From Guyanagaster necrorhizus (taxonomy: Eukaryota > Basidiomycota > Agaricomycetes > Agaricales > Physalacriaceae), in the NCBI RefSeq assembly GCF_019112545.1, contig NW_025064907.1:62001-126000 (forward strand): a DNA stretch of 64,000 nucleotides, given 5' to 3'. Positions 10,400 to 22,387 of the stretch are shown here, piece by piece (positions within the stretch are counted from its first letter, which is position 1; each line of letters begins with the position of its first letter). The position numbers and the translations under genes are program-made. Under the pieces are notes generated by a model. That model did no database searches, was not told the origin of the DNA, and saw only the letters and a program-made list of their open reading frames with translations.

Positions 10400-13300
10400 G
10401 AATCGTGTTGGACTCACTATAGGCGAACCGCCTCCACCGATGCATATTGCAATAGTGCATGTGTTCCTTCATGGATGAATAATCGTAACCATACTATCCA
10501 CTGTTATGACAGTCATGTTCACGCTGACTTTCGGTAGTCCATTTGCCATCTATGAATTCCAATTCCGGTGCGTACATGCGTTCCTTTCACCGTTTTAATT
10601 TACACGACCTAGGATCATCGGTGCCATATTCGTCTAGCCGCCAACCCGGAGGCACGAGATCTGGTGTACTAATTGATGACAATGGCTATTTACGCTGGTA
10701 TCAGGCGCCCATGGATTTCTTGATGTTAACATCATCCGTGAACCACGGACAAAAGATTCTTTAAAGGCGATGAACACGCCATCTTATCAGTCTCTTTCCT
10801 TCAGCCATGGAAGCCCTTTTAGAATCAGTGATACTGACTCTGCTGCCACAGATGTCGCCGCAGCAGCTGCAAGACTACAGAGGGGTTTTGGTGAGCTTTC
10901 ATGATATTTCCTATTATTCGACCTTGCGTAACAGGAAGACTAGACGTGCTCTGGAGTACATCTGTTGGACACGTACGAATAGTATCTGCCACTGTACCTG
11001 TCTGTTCCCGATGTCCAGGAAATAAAGACGCCGGTTTTCGATTCTCCATATTTGATCATGGATATTGCGAAAGATTGTGACAGCGATTACGTTTCCTCCA
11101 CATAGCAGTCGATAGGAATGTAACAGGCTCAGGTCAAGTCATTTCCTCTTCCAACAGCATTCTTCTGGGAGTGGAGGCTTCTATTCCGTTTAAAGCTAAG
11201 ATTTTACCACGAACGTTCCTTGGATCAACTCGCACGCTTACCACGAACGCCACCGGGACGCTGAATGGCACTCTCAAAAGCAGATATCGAAGTAAGCACC
11301 TCTTTATCTACCCATTTCTCGTAACAGGATCCTTCTAGGACTTATCCATTCTCCGTCGGTTACCCCCGTGACGAACGAACGGTCACTTATGGACGGGGCC
11401 GGCGGTGATGGGCTGATAATCTAGCGTGCGGTGCTAGACGTCTGAGGTAAGTGAAAACATGTTGACACTTAATTTCCGGTGCGATGAACATCGAGTGGTG
11501 TCAGAATCGCCTTCACTGGCGTTTTCTTCGTTGCGGGGAGTTCTATGAGTCGGATGAACCTCGAAGCTGACGGATATCTACCCGCTCGACTGCTGGTTCT
11601 CGACACTCGCTTCCTGCGGTTCACATTCCAGATTGAGGTCCCTCTATACATCTTTGTGAGTGTCCGCCTTATGTCCTGTAACCCCCGGAGTATGCGACCA
11701 ACCGTACCAGATCATACAGCCACTGATCGGCGAGCTGCAGATACTTAGTCCTTATGCGGTGGCGCCAAAATCTAATCCTGGATTAAGTGTTATCTCTTCC
11801 CAATTGGGTCTCCTTGCCCAGGAAATTGAATTTTATTAACCTCGTTTATTTATACAGTTATACCCTGCCCAGGAGTAGCAACTTTCTCCAATCCTGGAAA
11901 TCGCCGCCGTATGGAAGGCTCAGCCGACGTCTACTTATTGTAGCCGTCGCTATCTTTGCGATTCAGGGAGCATCTTCTTTCACAACGCTTAAAATTACAC
12001 CAGGCTGCAGCGTTGCGGCCCAAGATACATCCTTGTTGAAGACATGCGTACTTAATTATTTCTTGCGGTACACGTTTTCCATTCACAAACGATCGTGGCG
12101 CCGCACCATAGTCACTCAATATCGAACAGAGTAGCCCTTCCATACTGTTGGCATCCAGAGTGGCAACCCGCTGATAGCGCTTGTTAATGCTGATGCTATT
12201 GATGAATGCAATGGATCCACGGGATGTTGTAATATTTCTTCCCTGTCTCCACTTCTCTTTTCATAGCTCACGCAGGCGACTTTTCTAGTGCTGATTTATC
12301 TCTGCTCCCTGCGTCGTAGTACGGACCAGATTCGCTCGCTACGATTGCATTGACTACGCTTAACTATGTCCCCGCCTTGTCTGTGCTGCACTGCGGTCGT
12401 ATTCAGCAACCTGGGCCCTTCTTTGCACGTGTCTCTTATAGTCGCAAGTTATTAATTTCATCGCCACTCTGAAACTGGTTTCAATTTCGGAGCTTCCTTC
12501 ATTCTGACACTGGCGGTTTTGAAGTTGATGTCCTTACTGCGCAGCTGAACACGATCACGTGCAATATTACCACCAAGAAGCTCAGGATAGCTACCTCTCT
12601 TATCGAACTTGGAAACTCAAAATAACGGATGAGGCCATCGTATGTGTTCCTTTTCTTTCGGTCTCCGTCATGCTGGCTTGTCTCCGGGCTCTCCGCGAAG
12701 TGCGCCTGTGCATTGGCATTAACCGGAATAGGGTCTTCTGAGAAACCTTCGGCGGGCCCTCACGTAAATGTACACATGTCAATCGAGTCTGGCCAATAGA
12801 TGTCCCTGGCTACCGGAAGTAATACATCCACAACCTGAGTTTGAATTAGGACTTCTGGCTATTACACCCGCATGGATAATTCTATCCGACAATTTCTCAT
12901 ATTTACATTCGGTTTCTCGTCTTTTCCTTGTTCACGAGGTCTCCATTACGAGATGGATGACCACCCATATCTTCTTTGATTAATGCCGGTGTCAGAGGCA
13001 AGGGTATTATCGACCTTTTTCGCGGTACCTCGAGTATGATTCCGCTTCTTTACATGGTTCTCTTTACGATTTTCAGCCTAAACTGGATGGTTTTCTCCAT
13101 CCTTGGGGATGATCTTCTCCGTTGGGCATTAGCCGTCAGATTATCGATGGCTTTTTCCTAGAGCGTGTGACTGACACGCATGATACCCCGTGTACACTAT
13201 CGCAAAATCTTGGATCCTCATTGAATAGGGATGGGAATGTGGCCATTTACAATACTATGTCCTAGATTCTAACGTGTACCCGGCGGGAATTTACACCTGT

Positions 13301-13644
13301 TGCGGAACGGATATTTGCGTGGCGCGAAGTTCGCCTTCAATCTGCTCCCTGAGATTCCTGAAATCTCTCTTGATACGAAGGTTGGGATAACTTTCCCATG
13401 CGCCTGCGTGGATATTTCGATTCAAAGCGTTGCTTACACCGGAGCCGTGCTTTCGTTTCTACTAGTTGTACGCCCCGCATTCAGGAATCGGCTTCGACAT
13501 AAGGCAGCACATTTTGCCTCAAGAACTAAGTACTATCGACTTGTAAGCCATTATCTGAACCGGAAATTTAGTGCTATTGACTCTATTCCGCTTGACAGAG
13601 AGCTCAGCCTCCATGACGAGCAGGCTGCATCTGGCTCCCATTAG
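10400..13644 (+). pseudogene. Decayed multi-exon coding region, probably a membrane protein
   Basis: Several plus-strand blocks look coding but cannot be joined into one open gene. Examples: 10432-10640, with a hydrophobic stretch (TILSTVMTVMFTLTFGSPF) and a GT-AG intron at about 10567-10612, carrying in-frame TGA and TAG; 10700-11060, spliced at about 10888-10935 and leading to VGHVRIVSA; 11115-11310, with several N-glycosylation sequons; 11335-11450, with YPFSVGY and an internal TGA before a good GTAAGT donor; 11560-11660, with IYPLD; and 12976-13160 and 13300-13644, with hydrophobic segments. The frames change and stops intervene. A fungal DUF4436-type protein is a weak possibility (YPF motif, luminal domain, then membrane helices). 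I could not confirm it, and more than one gene may be present. Confidence 0.3.
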
Positions 13645-14388
13645 CATATCGTAGCAGATGCGTTCCTTGGGACGGATCATTGCGATTCGCAATGTCCCAC
13701 ACTTAATACTGGCTTCTTTGATAGTAATTGATACCGCTGTCCAAGTACTTATGTCCTTGGTAACTTTCTCTAGGGATACGCTGATCTGGTATGATTTTGC
13801 CTCTTTGCATGGACAGTGATGTATCAAGATTGAACCGGCGGCATCAACAAATTTGTTTTACACAGGTAACTTCGTTACCCACTCCAACACTTACCATCTG
13901 CAAACTGATTGGTCCCAACGTTCACATGTCGATTTGGGTTCTGGGTTGTCCCGACCGGGTTGTTCCTTCAATATTAGAGATCGGAAGTTAAAACACTCGT
14001 GGCTCACGAGTCGCTATCATTTCCGCAATCACAGCTCCTTCGATCGGCCTGCCACACCTAACGTCATGAAGTAATTTCTCGGCAGCACGAACGGAGCTCT
14101 ATTAATGAACTCTGTTCTCATATTTAGGACAGCCATTGTGAGAATCGTTCGTTTTAAGGGCGCTCCAGGGTCGTTACGGCAGATATTCTCCACCGTCGAT
14201 ACCATAAGCGCTGTGGTAGTGCTGTCATCATGTGAGTGCGTATATCCGAGTGCTCCTTCGAACGCCGCGATGCCTGACACCATCAGATACAATAGTGAAC
14301 TTGACCTGATTTAATCATGGCTTCTCTCAGGCTGCAATGTCGAGTAACATAAATACGACGTACCTCTTCTTCTCATCCAAACACTCTA
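13645..14388. other. Unassigned stretch upstream of the methyltransferase gene
   Basis: Short open frames on both strands (13853-14074 plus, 14105-14314 plus, 14029-14292 minus) have no recognisable domain. The right end should contain the promoter of the gene at 14389. Confidence 0.3.
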
Positions 14389-15152
14389 ATGTCCCTCATC
14401 AAAGTGCCCCTTTTATTCTCCGACGCCATTGGTATGCGCATCACAGGGAAACCTCCCAACGAGCCTCTTCCTCTCATCGAGCACGTCGTTCCCGATTGGA
14501 GAGAGAAGTTCCTCAAGAGTCTAGCATGGCCCTGCGTATTTCTGAGAGTAAGTCGACGATGACGATCGCTTTATCCTCCATCTCAACAATCATTCATTAA
14601 CAGGCGATTTACTGGTCTGTCGGCATCATCGAAATGACCGTTATCGTAGCCAACCATACACCGTCATTGGCTGTCTCACGGTTCATTACGTCCACCATCG
14701 TTTTCAACAGCAGGAATCACGGAATCGCCATAACTCCTCTATTCCTCTTCGGAAACTTCCTCACGATTGTGGGAACCGCGATCCGTTTGCAATGCTACCG
14801 CACGCTTGGGCGCCTATTCACGTTTGAGCTGAGCATTCGTCAGGACCATCGTCTGATATCCGAGGGTCCGTATGCGGTGGTTAGACATCCCAGTTATACC
14901 GGAATGATCATAACAATTGCTGGAGCCATCTGTAGCCAGTCTAGTGGTTCGTGGGTGACGGAATGTGGCCTGTTGGACATGTGGTTCGGGAAGGTGTTGG
15001 CGATATATTGGCTGTTGGTGGCTGGAGCAGTTGTGACCAGTCTTATCCTGAGGGTCTCCGTTGAGGATCGATTGCTCGAGAGGAACTTCGGTAACGAATG
15101 GGTCGAGTGGAACCGAAAAGTGCCATACGGTTTGATCCCTTGGGTATACTGA
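14389..15152 (+). CDS. Isoprenylcysteine carboxyl methyltransferase-like protein (2 exons)
   Basis: Predicted 235-aa membrane methyltransferase of the ICMT/PEMT superfamily. Known members methylate the carboxyl of prenylated cysteine at the ER using S-adenosylmethionine. Exons are 14389-14547 and 14604-15152; the 56-nt intron (GTAAGT..CAG) is phase 0. Two or more hydrophobic helices precede the catalytic C-terminal half, which shows LGRLFTFE, HRLISEGPYAVVRHPSYTG (the RHP-x-Y SAM-binding signature), a further membrane pair, and VEDRLLERNFGNEWVEWNRKVPYGLIP with the conserved acidic and Tyr residues near the C-terminus. The usual motifs are all present, so it is probably active. It is somewhat shorter than yeast Ste14-like or plant ICMT proteins at the N-terminus. 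Mushroom genomes often hold several paralogues, so the substrate may not be a prenylated protein. Confidence 0.85.
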
Positions 15153-16492
15153 AAAATGGAAGGCGATGCGAGCGACGGGTCCTCGGTGAGATCCCTCATG
15201 TCATATTCACCTCTACTCCTAGGAACTGAAGTTCGTTCCTTCTTTACCATAACGGAGAAATTGAATACCTCATAGTAGCTTATCATGAGATCCTATGGAG
15301 CATACCGATCTGTATCTTTTATATATATATGCTTGGACCAGAAGGTGTTATCGCAATTTTCTTGACTCCATTTGTCTATTGTTCTAGAGTGAGCCGACGA
15401 GGACTAGCTTGGAGGAATGCTCTCTCCGACAATGAAAGGCCAAGCTTGGCGACGCCACATACATGATAAAGAACGTGTGCCAATCGTCGAGGCCAGAATT
15501 GGTAGTGTAGCCAGCTACGCCCGTGCCTTCGATCTCTGGAAATGGGTGTGGTGTCCATGCGCTCAGGTGGCTTTATTTCCCTCGACTCCGCAAGCCCCAG
15601 CCTAGGCATATGGGATTCCAGTGACATTAAGTCTGGTCAAGGTCCCCGTATCTAAGTGGATCTGTCGCGGAATGAGAGTGAGAGAGAGTTACGTGAACTG
15701 CATTTAAAGTAGCATGGACTCAGGTAAGCGAGGGGAACATTTGACTGAACGGGGAGGAGAAACCTGCGGGAGCCAACGAACTGGGAGGAATGCACGAGGG
15801 ACGCGAGGGACATTTTTGACCAAGAATTTCTTTAATCCGCTCCAGAACAATGTATTATGCATGGAGTGAGAAGGTAGAGACCAGTGGTATTGATATGAAT
15901 AACGAGAGTGACGATGGATCTTCCTCATGAACGAAAAATGAGATTTATCGACGGGTAAGGAGGACTCTGTGTGAACACATGTTGTCAATTGCGACGTGAT
16001 AGTTTTTGTTCTCCCTGGGCCGTCGGCTCTGGTTGGCGGCGATCATCCGCAGGGATTTTGGTCAAAGAGTGCTTCTGAAATGACAGTTTGAGTCTGACCG
16101 GTAGAAATCACTTCATTGACTCCATGCTCGAAAGGGCTGGTTGAGAGGTAATATTACACTTCGAATTTGGACAAGAGCCAGAAAGTATGCTTGCATCGGT
16201 CACCTAGGGAGTGTTAATCACGAAAATTAATTGAACGCTGGTTGGTGTAAGCATGATGTCTACTCGCCTCAGGACTTGATAGTTACCACGCTCGTGGAGT
16301 ACTCTATGTCGTGACCGAGTCGGGAACATGCTGTCCGATCACTCCTAGCAGAGAAATGATGAGGTCGAAAAAAGGAAGCCAATATCTGCGTACAGTATAT
16401 GCTCACATGGGAGACAGCCATCAGCTATGGAGATTTCGGGCTCGTCGGTACGTATGTGTGCCTACAGTCACCGTCGCGCAACATCTAAAATG
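15153..16492. other. Intergenic, no supported gene
   Basis: CpG content is normal. Open frames at 15376-15627 minus, 15704-15988 minus and 16311-16514 plus show no domain. A short TA run lies at about 15321-15331. Confidence 0.4.
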
Positions 16493-16493
16493 G

Positions 16494-17915
16494 AAAAAAA
16501 AAAAAATTCATTAGCATCAAGTTGGACTCACAGCAGCTCAACTTACAGATAAGTTCTGTTTGAAGGATCTGTATAGGTCTGGATGGTCCAAATTATCTGG
16601 ACCCTCCAATGGCACCAATCAACCATATTAAACATGATCGACACAAAGCCAAATCATATATTGACAAAATGATTTGGATTAGATTAGTGCCAACAGACCC
16701 AGAGAGTTTTTTAGGCACCACATTCCAGCTTGTAATATGCCTTAAAGTGCACTTCAATCACTATTCATCTTGATATATGTTCTTAGGTGATGAGCTTCAG
16801 GGACTCCTGCTTGAAGGTAAAATGAACACAATGGAGTTGTTGTCAAGGTTGACTAATACTCAGAGAGGGACAAAGAATCAGGTAAGCCCTTTGTGATGAG
16901 GACCTTGAAATGCTGAGAAGCAGCAATAAATGAATCAACAATGTGCATCCTGCACACTACTAAAACACCAACACCAAATCACAATGTGGTTTGAGGGAGG
17001 AATAGTAATACCTGGACTCTAAGTATGTAGAGAATGTAATGTGGATGGGGTGCAATAAAGTGTAATTTAAAGATATATATTGTGCTTTGCTTGGACAAAG
17101 CTGTCTGTGTCACTGAATACAACAGAACTTATCTCAAACAGTCTGCCTGGTGCAGGTTCTGAACTTGTATGGACTGCCTGATGCAGTTTCTGGACTGATA
17201 CAATGCATCTGGTTGTGACTTATACACAAAAGTGACTGTTGTCTCAGGTCTGTTCTGACTGTCTGATATAAACTTTTGGTTGCTTTCTGGGGGTTCTTGC
17301 ACAAAACAAAGTGACCTAGTCACCACAATACTATTCAGGTTGAGTCTATAACTTGAAGCTCTTAGCCAAACACAACCCATACTATTTGCTTAGTAGTGTT
17401 TCAGGGGGGGAGGGCAGAAACCTGCCCACCCTCTATACATGACTGGTATTCATACTATCTAGCTACCTATGTCTGACTAACATAATGGTCTACTGACTAA
17501 TCTACTTGCTGAGCCAACCTGGTAGGCTGAACTTATTCTCTGGCAGATATGAGTTCATATGCAGCTACCTGGGTGATTGATCAGGCCAGGCCATGGATCA
17601 AGCTTTGGGATTTGTCATTATGCTGAGACCTGATACCTGGCTCACTTAGTGAGAATGCGGGTCAGACCTTTCAGTACTTGTTGAAGTACTGGAAGCAGTC
17701 TGCTCCATACCAGGTACTAGCACTAGCATTCTTGTTATTCATTTCCTGTACTGGCTACAATGTGACTTATCCAGCAAATAAGCTGGTTTTCTACATTGTA
17801 AAGTTACCTGGCATATCAACCTTCAAAGTGAATAGTGATATTTAGTGAGCAGATCTCCACTAGAAGAGTTGTGGATGAGCATATATTTTGCCAGGGAAGC
17901 CAGAGACAACATATT
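16494..17915. repeat. CpG-poor anonymous repeat block
   Basis: A run of 13 A residues at about 16494-16506 marks an abrupt change from CpG-containing DNA to DNA nearly free of CpG, which lasts to about 17915, where CpG returns (TTTCGTCCGTCGG). The composition matches the decayed transposons on the right of the window, so this is probably an old mobile element. No LTR ends, RT or transposase motif was found. Near-repeats of a CTGCCTG-TGCAG type occur around 17140-17200. Confidence 0.45.
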
Positions 17916-18850
17916 GTCGAGATGAAACCTCTATATATGCGTGAACATTTCGTCCGTCGGATACCTCTTACATTCCACCTGTCGTGAATCGTGATGAGAA
18001 TGAATCGGAGAGAAAGAACCTATGCCGAAATGCCGAATCAATGGGCCGGTCTGGACGTCCGGTACTGAACTTAGCACTCATCAAACCGTTTTTTTTGTTT
18101 TTTCTATAGACTTGTTGTTATCGATTGGTAGTATGAAGGGAAAATAATCCTGAACGTGTGCGGAAGTGGTTCACAGGGGAGGACGCGAAGGTAATGTTGC
18201 AATCTATAATTGAGAAGGGGGATACTGAATTGGTTTTTTCATGATTCTGATACACCACGGGTTATCATTATCCAGCATTTCGCTTTTTCCTCTGTCAGCG
18301 TGTCACTGACCTTGATCATTGAGTTCTTTTCGCTATTCAAGTTCGCTTAGTCCCCATCTTTGCTTTTGCCGATGACACTTATTTTCTGACCTTCTTCCAT
18401 ACAGTTTCAGGAACGATTCAATGGCATACCTGGCCCTAACATCGTGGATCAACAGGGCGAACAATTTCATTGTTCCAGTGGATGATCACCCACTGTTGCT
18501 ATTCATCTTCTTACAACCGGTAGGAGCGGAGTCGTGATGTTAGTTTGCTATCTCCGTTCTCATGAGTCTTCATCATCTTTCAACCATTTTGATATACCAC
18601 GGCTCATTTAAGCGGAGGCTTTTCTCTAATCGAGACAAGTCGGAATCATGTCAGCTTCGATGCTCCAGGGATGCCCTCACATCTTGGGTTCGTCTTTCTT
18701 TTTTTGGTAAATCCTTGATTTTGAATCCTTGATCGCGTTTTAACTGGTATTGCATAAAACTTCGCCTGAGGAGTCCGCGTTTTTAAGTTTTTTCCAGACT
18801 CTCTGATTCGTTTCACGCATACCCCATCCACGAGAATTCCCACTTAACTC
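17916..18850. other. Intergenic, upstream of the 7TM gene
   Basis: CpG content is normal again. No supported gene. A missing first exon of the downstream 7TM gene could lie here, since that gene has no ATG at its expected start. Confidence 0.35.
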
Positions 18851-20188
18851 GTGGCTTCAGAGGCGCAGGTTCCCGAACTTCCCGATGAAGAGGTCGCAGT
18901 CATATTTAGCGTTAACGACGTTGAATTCAACCGATGCATCGTTTTAGCAATGATGTATGGTAAGAAGAGATTAATGAAGGCCCATCTACAGTTGCTGATC
19001 ATGCTAAACAGGCATATATACATGCATTTTCCTGACGACAGTGTGGAGCATCGGTTAGTAACCATCGGCATGTTTACAGTATCTTTCCTGATGTCATCGC
19101 CCAGTTTCACATCAGCAGAAATACCAGAATAAGATTGGAAGAAAAATCATGTTAGCCTTCATCGTCGCCTTATACTTTCTAGGGACGATCGCTGTTGCTG
19201 TCAACTGGGCATTTACACGCTACTGTTTCATCACACATGGGCAAAATTTTTGGACAGTTTTTTCGACGTTCAATAACATATCAACGGTGAAACAAAAGGC
19301 CTCAACATTTTTCCTGGTTGAGAGTGTGGCAACTGGGGTCACTGGTGGCCTTCAAAACGTCATAGCAGATCTCTGTGTGGTGTGTATCTCGCCGTTCGTT
19401 TTGTATCTGCCGTAATGACCTGATTATTCATTTAGATATGGCGCTGCTGGACAGTCTGGGGTTACCGTTGGCCCGTCGTCTTTGTCCCAATTCTTTGTAC
19501 CATTGGTGCAGCTAGTAAGACCGCTCTTCTTCACCTTCGAAGACCCATTCCTAATCTCCTCTAGTCTCCAAAGGATTTCAGGAATATATTGAAATCACCG
19601 AGTTATTAAATGTCCACAACCCTGAAAACTTTAAACCGTCTTCTGTTGATTGGACCATGGCTTATATTTCATTAAGCTTAGCGGTGACTTTGATGTGTAC
19701 GATTCTTATCGTATTACGAATTATCACTGTTGGGAGGGCGAATCGTAAAACGATATTCGGTAGTTACCGGGCAATCGTAGAGATTGTCATCGAATCAGCA
19801 GCTCTTCTCTCTATCATTCTGATCATCTACATGGTGACTTATGCACGAGGAGCATACGCGGCGATTTATGTAGATTCTATCGCGGCGAACATCAGAGTGA
19901 GGTTCAGGCATTTTTTAGTTATCTCGTTCTCATTACTATATGCAGGGAATTGCCCCGACTCTCATTGTCGGTCGTGTCGCTTCCGGGCATTCACGTCCTG
20001 ATGAAACCTGGGAAGGAAGTGCAATCTCTTCCCTGCACTTTGGAACTCGCAACCACACACGAACACATATTAACACGCTATACAATGACCAGCGCAACAC
20101 GACGGTTGCTCTTGAAGACAACTCTCCAGACGTAGATCCTCAGATTGACTCAGCGGAGGACCCTAAACCTGGAACGGAGATAGCATGA
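18851..20188 (+). CDS. Seven-transmembrane fungal protein (6 exons), start codon uncertain
   Basis: Predicted 359-aa integral membrane protein. Exons are 18851-18959, 19012-19053, 19105-19379, 19436-19514, 19565-19896 and 19946-20188; all junctions are GT-AG and the frame is continuous. The N-terminus is short and acidic. About seven hydrophobic helices follow; recognisable parts are IVLAMMYGIYTCIFLTTVW, MLAFIVALYFLGTIAVAVNW, an IWRCWTVWGYRWPVVFVPIL segment (typical of mushroom 7TM proteins of unknown function), DWTMAYISLSLAVTLMCTILIV, and IVIESAALLSIILIIYMV. A polar cytosolic tail of ~80 residues ends ALEDNSPDVDPQIDSAEDPKPG. The function is unknown, though the topology is receptor-like. The codon where ATG is expected (18851) is GTG and no nearby in-frame ATG precedes the first helix. 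Either the true start is in an unseen upstream exon or the start codon is lost. The gene ends tail-to-tail with the permease. Confidence 0.65.
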
Positions 20189-20316
20189 TTCTGGAATAAC
20201 GCCCCCCAATCCCTCTCGAATAGAAACAAAATATACACTAGACATCCACCGCGGTTCATAAATCATCTACTTCATAAATAACGTCATAGAATATCAGATC
20301 ATGATCGAATGCCCAA

Positions 20317-22387
20317 TCAACTCCACAGGATATTGAGCCGCCTCCATCCCTTAACAGGTTTTGGTGGAGGCTCAGGGTTCTCCTTCGCGATATCAATATA
20401 CTTCCGGATCGGCATCTCATCCAACGACACCATCTTAGTCTTGGCCAAGAACTTGTAACCGAAGAAGAGTGTGAAGATGAGAGGGATGTTGAAGTATGCG
20501 GAGAAGAACGTTTCCGTGTCCCAATGGCCGTGAATAAAGACCTTGTATCCTCCCGTGAGGAGAATGATGGTGAAGGAGATGAGACCTGTCCAGGCAGCAT
20601 ACGGTTGGAACGGAGATTTCCACGGCAGCTCGTCGCGTGAGATATTCTGTTTCCTCATGCCATAATGGAACCTCAAATAGACTGCGCAGATGATCGACCC
20701 TGAATTGTAAATCAGATACGTCCGAGACCGGGTACAACATATCACTTACAATGCACCAAGATAGCGGAGGAACATAGATCCTGGTGAACGGACTAAGTTC
20801 GCCTAGTCCAAAGCGCTTTGAAAGAGCACATACCTGGAACCAAGAAAACACAGTCGAAGCATTGTCTGAAAGCGTCATGTACGCTAGACCCAGGAACGCC
20901 GACAAGAACAGAACCGCAACATATGGGACCCCAAATCGGTTAACCTGGAGGAAAATCTTGGGCGCGTGCCTCTCGCGCGCCATACCATAAAGATTCCTCG
21001 AGCCACCGAGCAACCCCGAATTGCCAGAAGACCATGCCGAGGTGAGAACGACAGCATTGATTATATGCGGCACCACCGAAATGCCCGCATTTGTCGCAGC
21101 AATGACGAATGGAGATTGAGAGGCAGTGCCAGAGCTGCGGAGGAGGTTGGAGTCGTTGGATGGGACGATAAGTGTGACGATAAAAATGGCAAGGACGTAG
21201 AAAATGAGGACACGCCAAAAGATGCGCTTGGCTGCAATGGGGATGTTCCGACGCGGGTTTTGGGTCTCAGCAGCAGCATTGGCGATGCCTTCGACTCCAC
21301 CGTAGGCGTATGCAGCGTTGGAGAAGGTGGTCCAGAAACCGAGGAACCGGCCGAGGGAGCCTTCAATGTTGAGGTATTGAACGAAGGGACCCTAACCGAG
21401 GATAATGTTAGTATAGAATCAAGGAAGGGTACAAATGGAAGACATACAGGATTTCTCCAGTACTGGAACCCATATCTATGATGATTGGGACCTCCACCTT
21501 GAAAGCAAAGGATGATTAATTCAGAGAAAACATGGAAGGTGGCCCTGACATACCGAGATCAATGACCAGGCCCTAAAGCGCGTTTTAGTCGACGTTATCA
21601 CCGCCTATGATGTTTGTACTCACCATGATAATTAAGCCTATGATAAGCATAACCTTGAGCATGGCAAACCCAAACTCGAGCTCTCCATACACCCTGACGA
21701 ACATGAGATTGCTCACGACGAGCAGCAAACCCAAAATCGTGATCCACAATCCATTGCTGATGGTAGTCCAGTACTGTATAAGGACTGCACCGGCAGTGAT
21801 TTCCGCCGGCAAACTAACACAGGACGAATAGACGCTGTTCCAACCTTGGGCGAAGGACAGAGCAGGATCGAAGAAATATTCAGCATGGCGGACGATGGAA
21901 CCGGAAAGGGGAACCAAGGAGGCTAGTTCGGCTTGGGATATTATGACACATGAGACAAGGAAGCCGACAAAGGTGTACCCTGGGTTTGCGGTTGATAAGC
22001 CATTGCAGGACGAAGAATCATGGTTCTTACCCAGAAGTGCACCGACAGGACCACCGTTGTGGATAGCACGCCCCGAACCGAGGAAGAGACCCGTTCCTAT
22101 CGTTCCGGCTAGGGCGATCATCCTGGTGCGTGGACACAGTAAGTACTTGAAACTTCAAACGAGACGCAGAGACACTGCTTACTGGATATGTCTCTGACCC
22201 AACCCGCGTCTACGGTGTCATTAGACGTCAAGCATCCACAGGGAAAAGAGGATAGCTCTCACCTGAGCTCCTTCTTTTCCTCAAAATCGATGATATCGGC
22301 ATTGGAGTCGACGACATTGACGGAGACAACTTCGACGTCCTTCTCGTCGAAGGATTTCTCATGGTGTAGTGGAGAATGGGTCGACAT
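20317..22387 (-). CDS. Amino-acid permease, AAT/YAT family (9 exons)
   Basis: Predicted 546-aa plasma-membrane amino-acid/proton symporter of the fungal yeast-type APC family, closest in feel to Dip5-like acidic/broad-range permeases (from memory). Minus-strand exons are 22387-22263, 22209-22183, 22122-22031, 21979-21624, 21572-21554, 21497-21448, 21391-20834, 20780-20750 and 20699-20317; the total is divisible by three and every junction is GT-AG. The acidic N-terminus leads into RGLGQRHIQMIALAGTIGTGLFLGSG (TM1, substrate-binding GTG). Further landmarks are PLSGSIVRHAEYFFDPALSFAQGWN, the GVEGIANAAAETQNPRRNIP loop, and the SAWSSGNSGLLGGSRNLYGMARERHAPKIF region. The C-terminus has LPWKSPFQPYAAW and FFGYKFLAKTK, then a Pro-rich tail. 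About 12 helices are expected. No frame damage was seen, so it is probably functional. Very small exons of 19, 27 and 31 nt make it easy to misannotate. Confidence 0.9.

Noticed and set aside
10409..10428. GACTCACTATAGG, part of the phage T7 promoter core
   Set aside because: Only 13 bases match, the TAATAC part is absent, and the flanks are ordinary genomic DNA. Chance, or at most worth an adaptor check.
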